From positions 248,001 to 312,000 of the forward strand of contig JBLDXI010000034.1 of the NCBI GenBank assembly GCA_047495785.1: a DNA stretch of 64,000 bases. The letters run 5' to 3'. Made by a program: the position numbers and the translations under genes. Below the pieces are notes generated by a model. The model had not been told where the DNA came from. It saw only the letters and a program-made list of their open reading frames with translations, and made no database searches. Shown one piece after another: positions 22,182-33,532 of this stretch. How positions within the stretch are numbered: position 1 is the stretch's first letter; each line of letters starts with the position of its first letter. Source of the DNA: Lepidodermella squamata (lineage: Eukaryota; Gastrotricha).

Positions 22182-23706
22182 ATGAAACCGATCAACAGCC
22201 CCAGTTCATTTCCAATAATCTTAGTTTTGATCGGTTGTTCAATACCAGCTATCGAATGTTGCTGCAAGCAATTTGCATTTCAAGAGGTGAGTCTTGTAAA
22301 TTGCAGGGAGATAAATTTCCATGCTAAAGGTTATTCCTAATCTGAAGGATTCGTCTCTAGCACCCAAAGTTGATGCGAAGGACATGCCCTACAAGAATCT
22401 GGGCTTGGCAATTGAAAAGGCCGACGTCAACAAGGTTCGGAAGCTCATCGCCGGCATCAAGGCTGAAAACAATGGCAAATTCAACGCGAACTGGCGGAAT
22501 GAAGGGATCGAACCAATGAAGGGTTATTTGGCGAATCCCACCCTACTGCACATGGTCGCAGCCCGGCCAGGCCAGAGTGAGCAACGGGCGGAGATCGCTC
22601 AACTTCTCATCGATAATAGGGCTGACGTTAACGCTAGAGAAGCGTCTGAACTCCATTCCTCAGTGTTACAGATAGCGGTTAAAAATGGCCTCTTGCCGGT
22701 TATCAAGATACTAGTAAAATCCGGAGCCGATGTCAATGCTTTGAACAGTTACGGAGTTTCGTTGTTTAAGGCTGATACCGACGATAACATCGAAATCGTC
22801 GAGTTTTTGCTTGATAACGGCGCTGATTTGAAGCTCCTTGTTTACCATGACCATTCGCCATTTACGGAAGCCGCTGTGAATGGCAACCTGCGACTGGCGA
22901 AGATTTTGCATGCGAGGGGCGCCGATGTCAACGAGGTTGATGACAATGGCCGATCTGTGTTGCTGAAAGTGGCGCAGCGAAATGATTTAGAAATAATTAA
23001 GTGGCTGGTGGAGAATGGGGCGGATGTTAATTTTCACAAACGGGAGTTAACTAGCTTTGGTAGTTGATAATTTTTCATCTTGAAGAAAATCTCGCAGAAA
23101 TTTAATCGTATATTTTTCTCAGGCTCTATTTTTGGTGAAACGGCGTTGCTGATCGCTGCTCAAAGTGGGGACGCGACTACCGTGAAGTACCTGATCGAAA
23201 AAGGTGCCAATGTGAATTACATTAATTCACTCGGCCTTACAGCCATCTTCGACGCGAATTCGGCCGAGACGGCTAAGCTGCTCGTTGACAATGGAGCCGA
23301 CATCCTAAGCAAGAATATCGTGGGACAAACCGTTCTTCACCAGGCTGCCCATACGGGAAAATTTGAAGTCGCTAAATTTGCTATTGAAAAGGGGGTCGAT
23401 GTCAACCAGAGAGATAAGGAAGACTGGACTGCTTTGATGCACGCGGTTCTCGACAATCACGCCGATGTTGTTAGACTTTTACTTGACAATAAGGCAGACA
23501 TAAATCTGCCAAACAATTATGGCTGCACGGCTTTGATAATTGCGGTTCAAAATGAAAGATATCATGTCGTTAAATTGCTGGTCGAACGAGGCGCCGATGT
23601 CAACTTCATAAACCCTTTAACCAGAGGGAAAGCTCTGGATTACGCGATTGCGCACTCTAATGATCGATTAGTCGACGTTCTTAGACCCCTGACAAATCAA
23701 ACATGA
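22182..23706 (+). CDS. Secreted ankyrin-repeat protein, subtype IV
   Basis: Exons 22182-22286, 22348-23059 and 23123-23706 give 466 residues. Exon 1 is a signal peptide (MKPINSPSSFPIILVLIGCS) ending IECCC, followed by KQFAFQE at the phase-0 donor. Exon 2 carries EKADVNKVRKLIAGIK, NNGKFNANWR and ankyrin repeats. Exon 3 begins GSIFGETALLIAA and ends VLRPLTNQT. The second donor (GTAGTTGATAAT) is a one-insertion variant of GTTGATAAT used by the sister at 25386. About twelve repeats with GADVN and EIAQLLIDN signatures. Partner and role unknown. Confidence 0.83.
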
Positions 23707-24110
23707 TATTGTGAGTGGACAAATTAATCGCCGCTTATCGCTTGTCAACAACCCGAAGAATGCGCATAAAAACACTGTAATTACTATTACTACTCTACTG
23801 TCATATGAAATTGGGTTTTTTCCTATAGCTTATGAGAATTCGGTCCTCCGTTCAAGGAAAAATATTAAGTATTATATAACTATAGTACCTATATGGAAGT
23901 TCCTAGCTGCAAATTGAACAATGTGGTTCTTACAGACAGAACTCGCTCATTATACTCCCGTTTTGCAGGTCAAAGGTCATACGTGCACACGTGATCAAAA
24001 CGTGTGATCAAAACACTAAACTTTTAGGTTGTTGCTAGTGTGGTAGTTTCGTCATTTCGTCATTTCGTCATCTCGTCACTATGAAAAACAAATATTAAAA
24101 AAAAATGTTG

Positions 24111-24174
24111 TGAGCTGGAGTCGAACTATCAACCTCTGGTTTCCTGAGCTATAGCTTGAACCACTAAACCACAC
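24111..24174 (-). repeat. tRNA-like block (A and B boxes), left arm of foldback element
   Basis: On the minus strand it contains TGGTTTAGTGGTT, close to the RNA polymerase III A box, and 38 bases later AGTTCGACTCC, close to the B box (GGTTCGANNCC). No clean acceptor stem could be drawn, so I do not call a functional tRNA; a tRNA-derived SINE head is more likely. Confidence 0.5.
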
Positions 24175-24266
24175 AGGAGACACATGGGACCCGTCTTAGA
24201 ATCAATTGATATAGGCCACAGTTCAAGCATACTTCAACAAGAAAGATGCACACGATTTTAAGACAA

Positions 24267-24332
24267 CTTGCTTGCTTAGTGGTTCCAGCACTAGCACTCC
24301 AAGCCAGAGGTTGATAGTTCGACTCCAGCTCA
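24267..24332 (+). repeat. tRNA-like block (A and B boxes), right arm of foldback element
   Basis: Contains TTGCTTAGTGGTT and AGTTCGACTCC, matching the left arm with substitutions in the anticodon-arm region. The same caveats apply. Confidence 0.5.
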
Positions 24333-24525
24333 TATCATTTTTTTTATTTTTTCCAAGTTTTTTCGGCCTTTTGGAAGTTTTTAAAAGTGACGAATTGACG
24401 AAATGACGAAATGACGAAACCACCACCAACTTAGCAACAAGCAACAACCTAAAAGTTTAGTGTTTTGATCACACGTTTTGATCACGTGTGCACGTGTGAC
24501 CTTTGACCTGCAAAACGGTATAATG

Positions 24526-25209
24526 CCTATAGTACACTTTCACGGGGGACAAGAAAAGTGTGCACCTAGGCTTTAAGTTTACACTTGCGAGTCACCTTGT
24601 TACTTGTTAGCTCAGAATTGGGAAAGGCCAAAAGTGTGCTATACCGAAGTATACTATGGCGAGGTCTGTCGTTCTCAAGGGACAATACGACGCAGGTACA
24701 TTTTCGCAAAGACTGGCTGGCTAAGACGGAAACACATTTAACCCTTCGCAAGGAATTTTGGCCTTGAAAGTGATTCGTAAATTCACCCCAAATTTGGTGT
24801 CAAAAGAACCGCCAGGTCATGGCCTACACTTTGCCGTCAGGCATTTTGCCCCTCGACGCATCGTTGACCCGAAAAAAATGACTTTTTGACAGACCCAGGA
24901 ATTAGACCCAAATATCGGATCAGTCTATTTTTGGCATTTAAAGTGTTAACAAGTTGGAGCCTTTCAAAGAATCAGACAGCGAAATGAGCATCACAATCAA
25001 ACGGTTGAAAATAATGAGGTATGCTAAACTCATGCTAAACTCCTAATCTAGCGCCGAATGAAGGCGAAAGCGAATCTTGCTGCGCTTTTTCGTACACTAC
25101 CTAATTTCATGGTGCTGCATCCGAGGATGGCGACAGAAAAACGTCAATATTAATTTGAAGATTCAATTAATTTGCCAGAATTAATGATACAGAAATTTGG
25201 TTAACGCCA
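24526..25209. other. Intergenic region
   Basis: No supported gene. Short overlapping open frames on both strands around 24566-24767 show no features. Confidence 0.35.
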
Positions 25210-25330
25210 AGGCCACGGGTCGGTTACTGCGTTAACTATCTACTCTGTGAGCGTTGACTGATTAAAAACGGAGTTAATTAAAAAAATACGTTTTACTCAG
25301 CATTTAATTATCTCACTGTATCAGCCAGTC
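25210..25330 (+). promoter_or_regulatory. Conserved upstream block of type IV ankyrin gene
   Basis: Second copy of the block described at 22016: GGCCACGGGTCGG, TCTACTCTGTGAGCGTTGAC, AATTAAAAAAATAC and AGCATTTAATTATCTCACTG. It ends about 55 bases before the start codon at 25386. Confidence 0.5.
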
Positions 25331-25385
25331 TAAACAATCCAAACTCGCCTGATTATCACAATATATTTCACATACAAGCTAAAAC

Positions 25386-26893
25386 ATGAAACCGATCATC
25401 AGTGGCAGTTCATTTGCAATCTTAATAGTTTTGATTTGTTGCTTGGTACCAGTCATTGAATGTTGCTGCCAAATAGTAGTTCTTCAAAAGGTCAGTGGTA
25501 GCAAATGCAAGTAGAAATTTGTTGTATGTTATTCCAAATTAAAAGGATCCGTTGCTAGAACGTGAAGTTCCGAAGTATCATCCAGAAGACATATCCTACG
25601 TGAAACTGGGGTGGGCAGTTAGAAATGCTGATGTCATCGAGGTCCGCAAGCTCATTGCAGACATCAAATCTGAAAACAATGGCAAATTCAACGCAAACTG
25701 GCTGGATAGAAGGAACTTCCACACAAATTTCACTCTACTGCACATGGTCGCAGACTACTCAGGCTACAGCGAGAATAGGGCGGTGATCGCTCAACTTCTC
25801 ATCGATAATGGGGCTGATGTTAACGCTAGAGAGGGGTCAAGACGCGCTTCATCAGTCTTACACTTAGCGGTTATCAATGGCCACCTGCCAGTTATCAAGG
25901 TACTGGTCAAATCTGGAGCCCATGTCCCTGCCTTGAGTAGTTTCGGACCTTTGTTATTAATGCATTTTAAAGCCCCCAACATCGAAATGGTCACATATTT
26001 GCTTGAAAACGGGTCGGATATGAAGCTGCGTGATTCCAAGGGCCATTCGCCGTTTACGGCAGTAGTTCTCAATGGCAACCTACGGCTGGCAATGATAATG
26101 TTAGCGAGGGGCGCCGATGTCAACGAGGTTGATGACAAGGGCCGGTCTGTGTTGCTGAAAGTGGTCGAGCAAAATTATTTCAAAATGATCAGGTGGCTAG
26201 TGGAGATTGGGGCGGATGTTAATTTTAACAAAAGAGAATTAACACACGTTGGAGGTTGATAATAATTGTTTAGTCTCGTAAAAATTTCTTTGTATCTTTT
26301 ACTCAGGCTCCTTTGTTGGTGAGACAGCGTTAATGATCGCTGCTCATTCCGGCAATGCTGCAACTGTAAAATACCTGATCGAAAAAGGCGCCAACGTGAA
26401 CTACATCGACACACGCGGCCTTACAGCCATTTTCGACGCAAATTCAGCCGAGACTGCTCGTCTGCTCGTTGACAAAGGAGCCGACATCCTAATCAAGAAT
26501 AAATTTGGACAAACCGTTCTCCACAACGCTGCTATTAAGGGTGATCCCGGAGAGATAGCGAAATTTGCTATTGAAAAGGGAGTCGATGTCAACCAGAGAG
26601 ATAAGGAAGATTGGACAGCTCTAATGTACGCAGCTCGCAAGGGTTACCCCCGTACTTGTAGCCTTTTACTTGACAACAAGGCGGAAATAGATCTGCTGAA
26701 CAATTACGGTTGCACGGCTTTGATAATTGCGGTTCAAAATGAAAACTATCGTGTCGTTAAATTGCTGGTCGAACGAGGCGCTAATGTCAACATCATAAAC
26801 CCTGTCTCGAAAGCAAAAGCCCTGGATTACGCGATTGCGTACTCTAATAATCTATTAGTGAACATTCTTAGGCCCCTGACAAATGAAAAATGA
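25386..26893 (+). CDS. Secreted ankyrin-repeat protein, subtype IV
   Basis: Exons 25386-25490, 25546-26254 and 26307-26893 give 466 residues, equal to the sister at 22182. Exon 1: signal peptide MKPIISGSSFAILIVLICCL with IECCC after it. Exon 2 starts DPLLEREVPKYH and carries NADVIEVRKLIADIKSEN and FNANWLD. Here FNANWR has become FNANWL, a change at a position otherwise almost constant in the family. Exon 3 begins GSFVGETALMIAA. About twelve ankyrin repeats. The intron positions and 3' flank match the sister gene. Confidence 0.85.
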
Positions 26894-28519
26894 TATTTGT
26901 GAATGAGGAAAAGCTAATCACTGCTTATCACATGTCAACAAACCGAAAAATTCGCAAAAAAACACTGTAATTCCCACCCTATTGTCAGGTGAAATTGGGT
27001 TATTTCCATGAAAAACTAAAAACTGTTAACTTGTGACTCCATTTAAGGAAATAAATGAAGTAGATGTTAAGGAAGGATTGGCAATGATCAAGGCCGAATT
27101 GCATATTATGAAACTTGCCTTCTGCCCCATCAGAGATTCACTGAAATGTTCTGATACATTGTGACGCCGAAATTGCGTCTCAAGAAAAATCTGAACATCA
27201 GAACTTGCCGTTCCTGCAGCAAAACCGGCTCATTTTTCTCCTACTGTCCTCATTTACCAAACCATCCTCGAATACAAAAATTCAGCCTATAAGACCTATA
27301 TTCCTGCAGGCTGTTCTATTGTTACTTGTTAGATATTGTCTTACGACGCAATTTCGGCGTCACTATGTAGCCATATTACAATGGAAAGGAGACGCTCGTT
27401 AAACAGCTTGTTGTAGTTGATGTTTTACGCATAGCGTGATTACCACGGGGATGGGAGGTATCGTCCCCCTAGCTCGGCCAGACTGTTTCGCCGATTTTAT
27501 ACGAGGAAATCCCTAGTTTTTCTTTGGGAAATGCAGGAAGCAATTTTTTCCACATCCGTGACAGCTCTAAGATCAATCATGATCGCACTCTAACTGCAAA
27601 AGCTCGGTTTTTTCATGGAGCCATTTCGGTACCCCTTCGACTGACCACTAACTCAAATCAGCCGATTCGTACTTGTAGAAATATAGTATTCTAATATAAG
27701 CAGTGCTCCGAGTACGGGAGTTAGGGGGTAAACAAACCCCCTTCACGTTGGAAAATTTCTGAAAAACGTAAGGGTCCTCCCTGTTGATTTGCAAATGTTG
27801 GGCTCAAAATGCTCGATTTAACCCCCTCAGAGCCATGTGACGCCGCACTCAGAGCATGCCGGCTTCACTTTTTAGCTCATCAATATTCCAATTATTTCGC
27901 AACCTGAAAAAATAATATGTCGGGGCTCAATTCGAATTTGTTTAATAATTTAAATTAAAAATTTTAAAATTAATTAGTTCAAGTTTTAAAGATCGCAAAA
28001 AGTAGAGTTTTGGCGCGGTTTCCGAGATGCTATCAAGAATCAAGAGGAGATGCATCTTTAGAGATGAATTTAGCTGATAAAACGGCAGCGTCTGCCCAAA
28101 ATTACACAGAAATAGCAGAAGAAATATTGGGGTTGAAAATAATGACATGATTCATCTCATTAAATTTAAACCGGTGAACTTTGCTCCCCATTAGTCTGAC
28201 TTCAGTTTTTCGTGTCTTAGTGCGGCGTCCTATCTACGTCACATGCTCAGAGCTGGACTTTATTGCTATACTTATCTAGTTTTCGTTTGCTCATTTGTAT
28301 CATTAATTAGACGAGAAACAGTTGTTCTGTTGCTTCGAGTGCGAGCTCTGGTCTCGGTATTCGCTATCGTCTCTGAACTAACGGTATATTTTTTTTAACT
28401 AAAATTCATTTAATTCATTAAAAATTCAGCATTTTAACGATCCTACTGAATCAGCAATGCTGTAAAATCCAAAGCGGGCAGTGGGAGACACATTTTTCCT
28501 GTGTCAAGCAAGCCAAAAC
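26894..28519. other. Intergenic region
   Basis: The first 250 bases resemble the 3' flanks of the type IV genes at 23706 and 38594 (CACTTGTCAAC, GTCAAGTGAAATTGGG). From about 28258 onward it matches 39199-39456, upstream of the type V gene (GCTTCGAGTGCGAGCTCTGG and following). No gene is supported between. Confidence 0.45.
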
Positions 28520-28858
28520 ATGAAACCGATTTTCAGCACCTGTTCATTTGCTATCGTAGTTTCGATAAGTTGCTTGGTACCAGCTGCTCAATGCTGCCTA
28601 CCAGCCATCTTCCACAGATAAAGAGGTCAGTCTTCTAAAAACCTGGAGAAACTTAGCCTTTTCCTAACATGATTCATTACGGAAAGGCTCCGATCGTAGT
28701 AAAAACTATCGATGCAAACGATACCTTGTATGAGGAATTGCGATTTGCTGTTGATGAGGCGGATGTCGATCAAGTTCGCCACCTGATTGGCGTCATAAGA
28801 ACACGAGACGGAGGTGCATTTAACGCGAACTGGCGAGATGAGAAAGCGTATAAAACTT
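28520..28858 (+). pseudogene. Truncated type V ankyrin gene
   Basis: Nearly identical to 39457-39806. Exon 1 (28520 onward) lost 16 bases after TGCTGCC relative to the sister and reaches a stop before the conserved donor. Exon 2 (from the GCTCCGATCG at 28687) encodes the helical module DEADVDQVRHLIGVI and FNANWRDEKAYKT, and then homology stops abruptly at 28858, before any ankyrin repeat. It is a dead fragment cut by a rearrangement. Confidence 0.8.
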
Positions 28859-29236
28859 AAACTTAATGAAAGGTTAAACGGGGTCCTGCTAGGCCCAAAA
28901 AGACAACCAGTATTTCATCGGATGATGATTCAGATTCAGAAGCGGCAGCCCCGGGTTGTTCAGCTACGTCTGCCGGGCCGGCCAAGACTCAGCGATTACG
29001 CTCGGCGAGTGAGGCGAGTTCGTCTACGATTTCAACTCGGAGCAGAGCTAGGCAGCAAAAACTTTATTGAACTTGATTACGCTGGGATTCTTATAGAGAT
29101 TTGAAAAAGAAGATAATTTGCAATAGGTAGTAAATAAAATGGGTTATTTCAGTAGTCATTGTAATTTTCAAATTTTGATGGAAATCGGACTTCAACTGCT
29201 AGAAGTCAACACTTGGAAAACTTGAAAAACTACGTT
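28859..29236. other. Sequence joined to the truncated ankyrin copy
   Basis: After the breakpoint an open stretch on the plus strand reads PKKTTSISSDDDSDSEAAAP, then a Ser/Ala/Arg-rich tail ending RARQQKLY and a stop near 29067. It could be the C-terminal exon of an unrelated gene or of a retroelement protein. I cannot identify it. Confidence 0.3.
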
Positions 29237-30120
29237 CATATTATCACGATGTTGCTAAGGTGCCGTATATAAGTATGCAATTTCAGAGTAAGTCGGTAAT
29301 TATAAGCTATAGTTAAGATATGCGACAGTGATATATTGTTGACGGATTTGCACGTTAATATGGTTGGAATAGTGTTTGCAACATTGCTGGCGCTTGTTGA
29401 TGTAGACAGTTCCAGATGAATGTAGCAAGGTGGATCGCGTGTTTTTGATTCACGTCGACCCAACCTAGACGGCGTCTTAATGGTTCGGGATCAGCCAAGG
29501 GATGTGCACCGCAAATGACACGAATGGCCCGATCTTGAGTTGATTGCAATTTGGCTAGCGAACTCGGCGCTGCCTGACCCAGCGTGATGTCACCGTAATT
29601 CAAATGACTAAACACAAGCCCGTTAGCCATCATAATCGCCGTCTTTCTATCGACAAACTTGACGGCCAAGCGAAGGGCGTAGAGCTCTCTTCTCGCCTTG
29701 CTCTTGGCACTCCTTATTTGTTTCTTGAATGTGAGTTTGTTGTCGATGATAAATCCGAGAGTTGAACAACCGCATCGCCGATAGTGATAGCGAAGTTTGG
29801 AGCCGAAGGAACGGCGCACTTGAGTATCATAAATTGAGACTTCTTACCATTGACAAGTAGAGAATTGTTTGCCAACTACTTGCAGACCCGGTTCATTTCA
29901 TTTTGTAGGACGGAGCGTAATTCATTGATATAACGGCTTGCAAAGTAGATCGTGATGTCGTCGGGGTATTGTTTTATTTTGCAATGCGCAACAACCGACG
30001 GTAGCTCGTTTACGTAAACAGTGAACATCAACGGGCCGAGAACGGATCCCTGCGGCACTCAGCGTTCAGTCGGACTTTTTCCGAAGTGTGAGTTCTTTCG
30101 CGACGTGAACGAAATGATAC
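29237..30120 (-). mobile_element. Degenerate LINE: reverse-transcriptase core and C-terminal part
   Basis: On the minus strand the frame reads GKSPTER, a TGA, then the non-LTR reverse-transcriptase motif PQGSVLGPLMFTVYVNELP and the catalytic box as YPDD (normally YADD). A TAG follows VCK, and LANNSLLVNGKKSQFMILK continues. After an indel the C-terminal region reads LGFIIDNKLTFKKQI, AKSKARRELYALRLA, FSHLNYGDITLGQ and LQSTQDRAIRVI. Two stops, a frameshift and the changed catalytic box show that it is inactive. Jockey/CR1-like by motif order; the family is not certain. Confidence 0.85.
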
Positions 30121-30394
30121 ACCTTATTTCAATCGCTTAATCACGTTGCAGCATGCAGTTTTGAGTATAAAGTGTTGTGGGAAATTGATTATTTGCAAGA
30201 ATTATTTGAAATCTTTGATATTTCTTTAATGCGGGCTACAACAGGGTTTCTCAAACTGGGGGTCGCAGGGTTCACATAAAAAATCTACAAAAATTGCTTT
30301 AGCGGCATTGTTTCTATTTTATTTGACTGAAAACCAGCTGAAAATGAGGTTGTCCGTCGAGTTCATGAAAGGTTTGAAGAAATTATGGGAAAAA
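30121..30394. other. Spacer between two opposed LINE fragments
   Basis: Its first 65 bases match 3037-3100 (CCT(A/T)ATTTCAATCGCTTAATC), the region upstream of the type I ankyrin gene, so this is either a dispersed repeat or a duplicated scrap of that locus. Nothing else is seen. Confidence 0.4.
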
Positions 30395-31153
30395 TTAAGT
30401 AAATTGGGCAGGGTATTCGGTTTAAACTCAAACAGATTCAGGTTATCCGAAATCGAGCACGCCGAGGCCTCTACGCGCTAAAATTGGCTGCGAAGCACTT
30501 GGACAGAAACACACTAAAGATGATGGCCAATGGGATTGTCTTCAGCCACCTTGGGTACGCTGACAATGTGCTGGCGCAATCGGCCGATACAAATCTGCTG
30601 CCACTTCAGGCAGTCCAGGATAATGCTGTGCGTGTTATCATGAAAGTGCAAAGTCGTTCGGATCCCGAACCTCTACGAAAACAACTGCAATGGCTCTACT
30701 CTCTAAGCAACAAACGTAAGGTTCACATCGCTACTTTGGTCTGGCGAGCGATCAACGGAGAAGCGCCAGAGGCAATAAATAACCTCTTTAGTCTGAAGAC
30801 GCTCGGCGCTAATAAACGGCTTACACGCAGTTTCTTTAGCAATGCGCTTGAGGTTCCGGCTTTCTCCTCATTCCAAGGACAAAAAACACTTGCCTACAGA
30901 GGTGCGGTTCTTTTTAACCTTCTGCCACATGAGGCTCAAAACTGCTCATGCTTGTCAGCAAGCCACCTACAAGTTCTTACTGACGAGCGGGCCCTTCGAA
31001 TTCAGTAGCAAATAAACCTCGGAACATTGAAATGGAACTGAACTTATAACGAGATTCTGAACGGACAATTGTGATATGCCCATCTTTTATCTCCAACTTT
31101 GCTCGAGCTTCCTCACTGGATTCAGACTCGCTAAATAAATAAATAAATAAATA
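30395..31153 (+). mobile_element. Second LINE fragment, C-terminal part with TAAA tail
   Basis: An open frame (about 30440-31008) encodes the C-terminal region of a LINE reverse-transcriptase protein: IRNRARRGLYALKLAAKHL, MMANGIVFSHLGYADNVLAQ, LQAVQDNAVRVIMKVQ and NKRLTRSFFSNALEVPAF. It aligns with the minus-strand fragment but is clearly a different copy. A short 3' UTR and a (TAAA) microsatellite at 31132-31153 follow, as in 5'-truncated LINE insertions. The RT core is missing. Confidence 0.8.
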
Positions 31154-31600
31154 CACCGGTGCCAGTATAAAACCGCTTTTTGCAAGATCGATAAAAACCG
31201 CGGTTTTAAGTATACAGACAAATCCGACGGTTAGATAGTAAGACATCACAAAGAATACGTCGTCCTAGCTAAAGGTGTTGGCACAAAATTCAGCGACAAG
31301 ATCAGGAGTTGCATTAGTTATGATAATCAGCTTTGATTCTTAGCGTGAAGGATTATTTGCCAAGTAAGATTCTTACAAATTCGAACAAAAATCAATCATT
31401 CACAGTATAATCGATAATCGGTATTCGATAACCGACACTCCCAGTATAAAAGCTGATGCGCTCATCGTGTTCAGCGCCTCAGATCTCAAATATCTCTACA
31501 AAATTCGTAAAAATAACGAAAATATCGCAAAATCAAAATTCACTTCCGGTTTTTTTAATTGTTGAGCGGAAAATTGTAAAGAAAAATGTTTTTCGAAGGA
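31154..31600. other. Intergenic region
   Basis: No supported gene. It contains GATAATCGGTATTCGATAACC-like small palindromes near 31412. Confidence 0.3.
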
Positions 31601-32687
31601 ATCGGCAATTTGCCACGACACAGTTGGCGTTTGCCGTTCTATTTTTAGCACGAACTTGTTCACGTGAATGGTGGCTGTTATTTTTTGCGTCTTCTTCGTC
31701 GTCGTATTCCACTTCTATGGCAATGTTGGTAATGAATGAATTTTATTGCTCTTGGCACTGGGTAGAGGCAAAAAATACGGAACGCGCCAACACTTTATTA
31801 CACTGATGTCGCTAAATTCGATCTCAAATTAAGTATTATTGAATTTTTGATCGAATTTCTCGAAGGCTGGTTTATTGAATCACTCAGAAATAATTATATT
31901 AATTTCTGATTTATCTGATATCATCAAATTTCAACTCCTGCTGTGCAAACGCGCCAGCTTGAATTTTTTGACAAATATTTCTAGTTTTGAAACGCTTCCG
32001 ATTGGCAGTTTTTTACCCGTACAAAAGCCTCTAAATACTGAGGTTTGAAAGGGTTGAAAGTGAGACTCGAAGTATTGAGTGTTCAAACAATAAAAACCAT
32101 CTGACACTTGGCTAGTTTTATTATTCATTAGTGGAAATTCAAGGCGGGTTAACAAGAAAAATGAAGTATTTGTTTGTACTTGTGGGATGCAATAGTTTTT
32201 AATGAAATTCTTTCGAGATTTCAAAAATATCCCCATTATATTGCCCAACAATTTTTAATTTTTCGGTACTCAGATGGAATCAGCAGATGTTCTTTGTCTA
32301 AAAAATAATCGCTATTTAGCTGACTGAAATTAATTTGTAAATTTATAAAATTTGAAGTGAAATTCTGTCATCTGGTAATAAATTACGTTTGCTCTTTAAA
32401 TTTTACCCCGTCTATTGTTTCATTCAAATACAAATCGCAAATTTCTGCGCAAATTACATAATGAAATCAGCGCAACCGATATCGGCGTAATAAAAATGTG
32501 TCGCGTGCCCTATATTTAGCTACTGATCAGTGCCAAAAGCCATAAAATTCATTCATTACCAACATCGCCATAGAAGTGGAATACGACGACGAAGAAGACG
32601 CAAAAAATAACAGCCATCATTCACGTGAACAAGTTCGTGCTAAAAATAGAACGGCAAACGCCAACTGTGCCGTAGCAAATTGCTGAT
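31601..32687. repeat. Long inverted repeat (about 160-bp arms)
   Basis: Left arm 31601-31760 and right arm 32528-32687 are about 93-95% reverse-complementary by eye. In the right arm, plus strand, a frame reads FITNIAIEVEYDDEEDA and continues KNNSHHSREQVRAKNRTAN, which looks like a fragment of a real protein, perhaps a transposase N-terminus. The 767-nt centre is AT-rich without genes. Either a foldback transposon or an inverted duplication of a coding scrap. Confidence 0.6.
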
Positions 32688-33265
32688 GGAAAAGGTGTAT
32701 TGCTTTATTGCATTTAATCGAATTTTCATGAAAATAGCCGAGTAACACGTCAAACTATGCAGTTTTTTGCGTCGATTAACGTGGTCCACTGCAAAATTGA
32801 ATGGAAGCTAAGGTATTTGAGTTGTTCGACTCTCCATTGGTCAGATCCTTTGATTATTGAAATACATTAAACACCGGTGTTTATTACCGGTATTGGTTTA
32901 AACTGGTGGGCGGTTTTTTCAGAATAAAAACCGGTCGGTTTAATACCCTGAAATTGGGTGATATTTTATAGCTTGGACGCATAGTTGTTGAGCATCCTTT
33001 CCCACAGTGAAGGCCAAAAGGGAAAGAAAATCGCTAGGGGTCGCAGCCTGGTTAAGAAATTTGATTTTGAGGTCGCCAAGGGTTTGGGGGTTGAGAAGCC
33101 CTGAGCTAAATTTAAGAAAAAACTCATTCACCCATTTTTTCTTCTCAAAACAAAATTTACAGAAACTTTTCCTCAAAAGAAACAGATCAGTTTTAGAAAT
33201 CAAATTGACCCAATACACATAGTATCTTTACATTGCGTGACCACTTGAAAGTCCAATCCAATGCT

Positions 33266-33532
33266 CACGCTGATTGGTCAATCGATCGTTGCTATGACTC
33301 CCGGATGAAACGTTCTGTCGTGCGATCCATAAGATTTTTTGCAACAAGTGTTTTTTGCCGCAGCAATTTACCACATTTAATATGGAGTTTACGCTCGTGA
33401 TCAATGGAAACCGGGCAGAGGGTGTGGCAAGGTCATTTTTTACATAAATGTAAAATAATTTATTAGTGGATCGCACGACGGAAACGTTTCATTCCGGAGT
33501 CATTAGCAACGATAAATTGACCAATCAGCGTG
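33266..33532. mobile_element. Short MITE with about 65-bp inverted arms
   Basis: Left arm 33266-33330 (CACGCTGATTGGTCAATCGA and on) and right arm 33466-33532 are near-perfect reverse complements with a few indels, around a 135-base AT-rich centre. No coding capacity. The target-site duplication could not be determined. Confidence 0.7.

Larger units (their letters stand above)
23948..24525. mobile_element. Foldback element with tRNA-like sequence in both arms
   Basis: The two halves of this 578-bp segment are approximate reverse complements. The outer arms read CATTATA...CCGTTTTGCAGGTCAAAGG and GTGATCAAAACGTGTGATC. They are followed by TTTCGTCA microsatellite units, then a tRNA-like block in each arm (24111-24174 minus, 24267-24332 plus). 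The centre from 24175 to 24266 is unpaired. No protein frame. It looks like two SINE-like units in head-to-head arrangement, or a MITE that captured a tRNA-derived sequence before duplicating inverted. Confidence 0.65.

Noticed and set aside
24111-24332. Functional tRNA genes
   Set aside because: A- and B-box matches are good but no paired acceptor stem or convincing anticodon arm could be drawn. Their placement in inverted arms fits a repeat.
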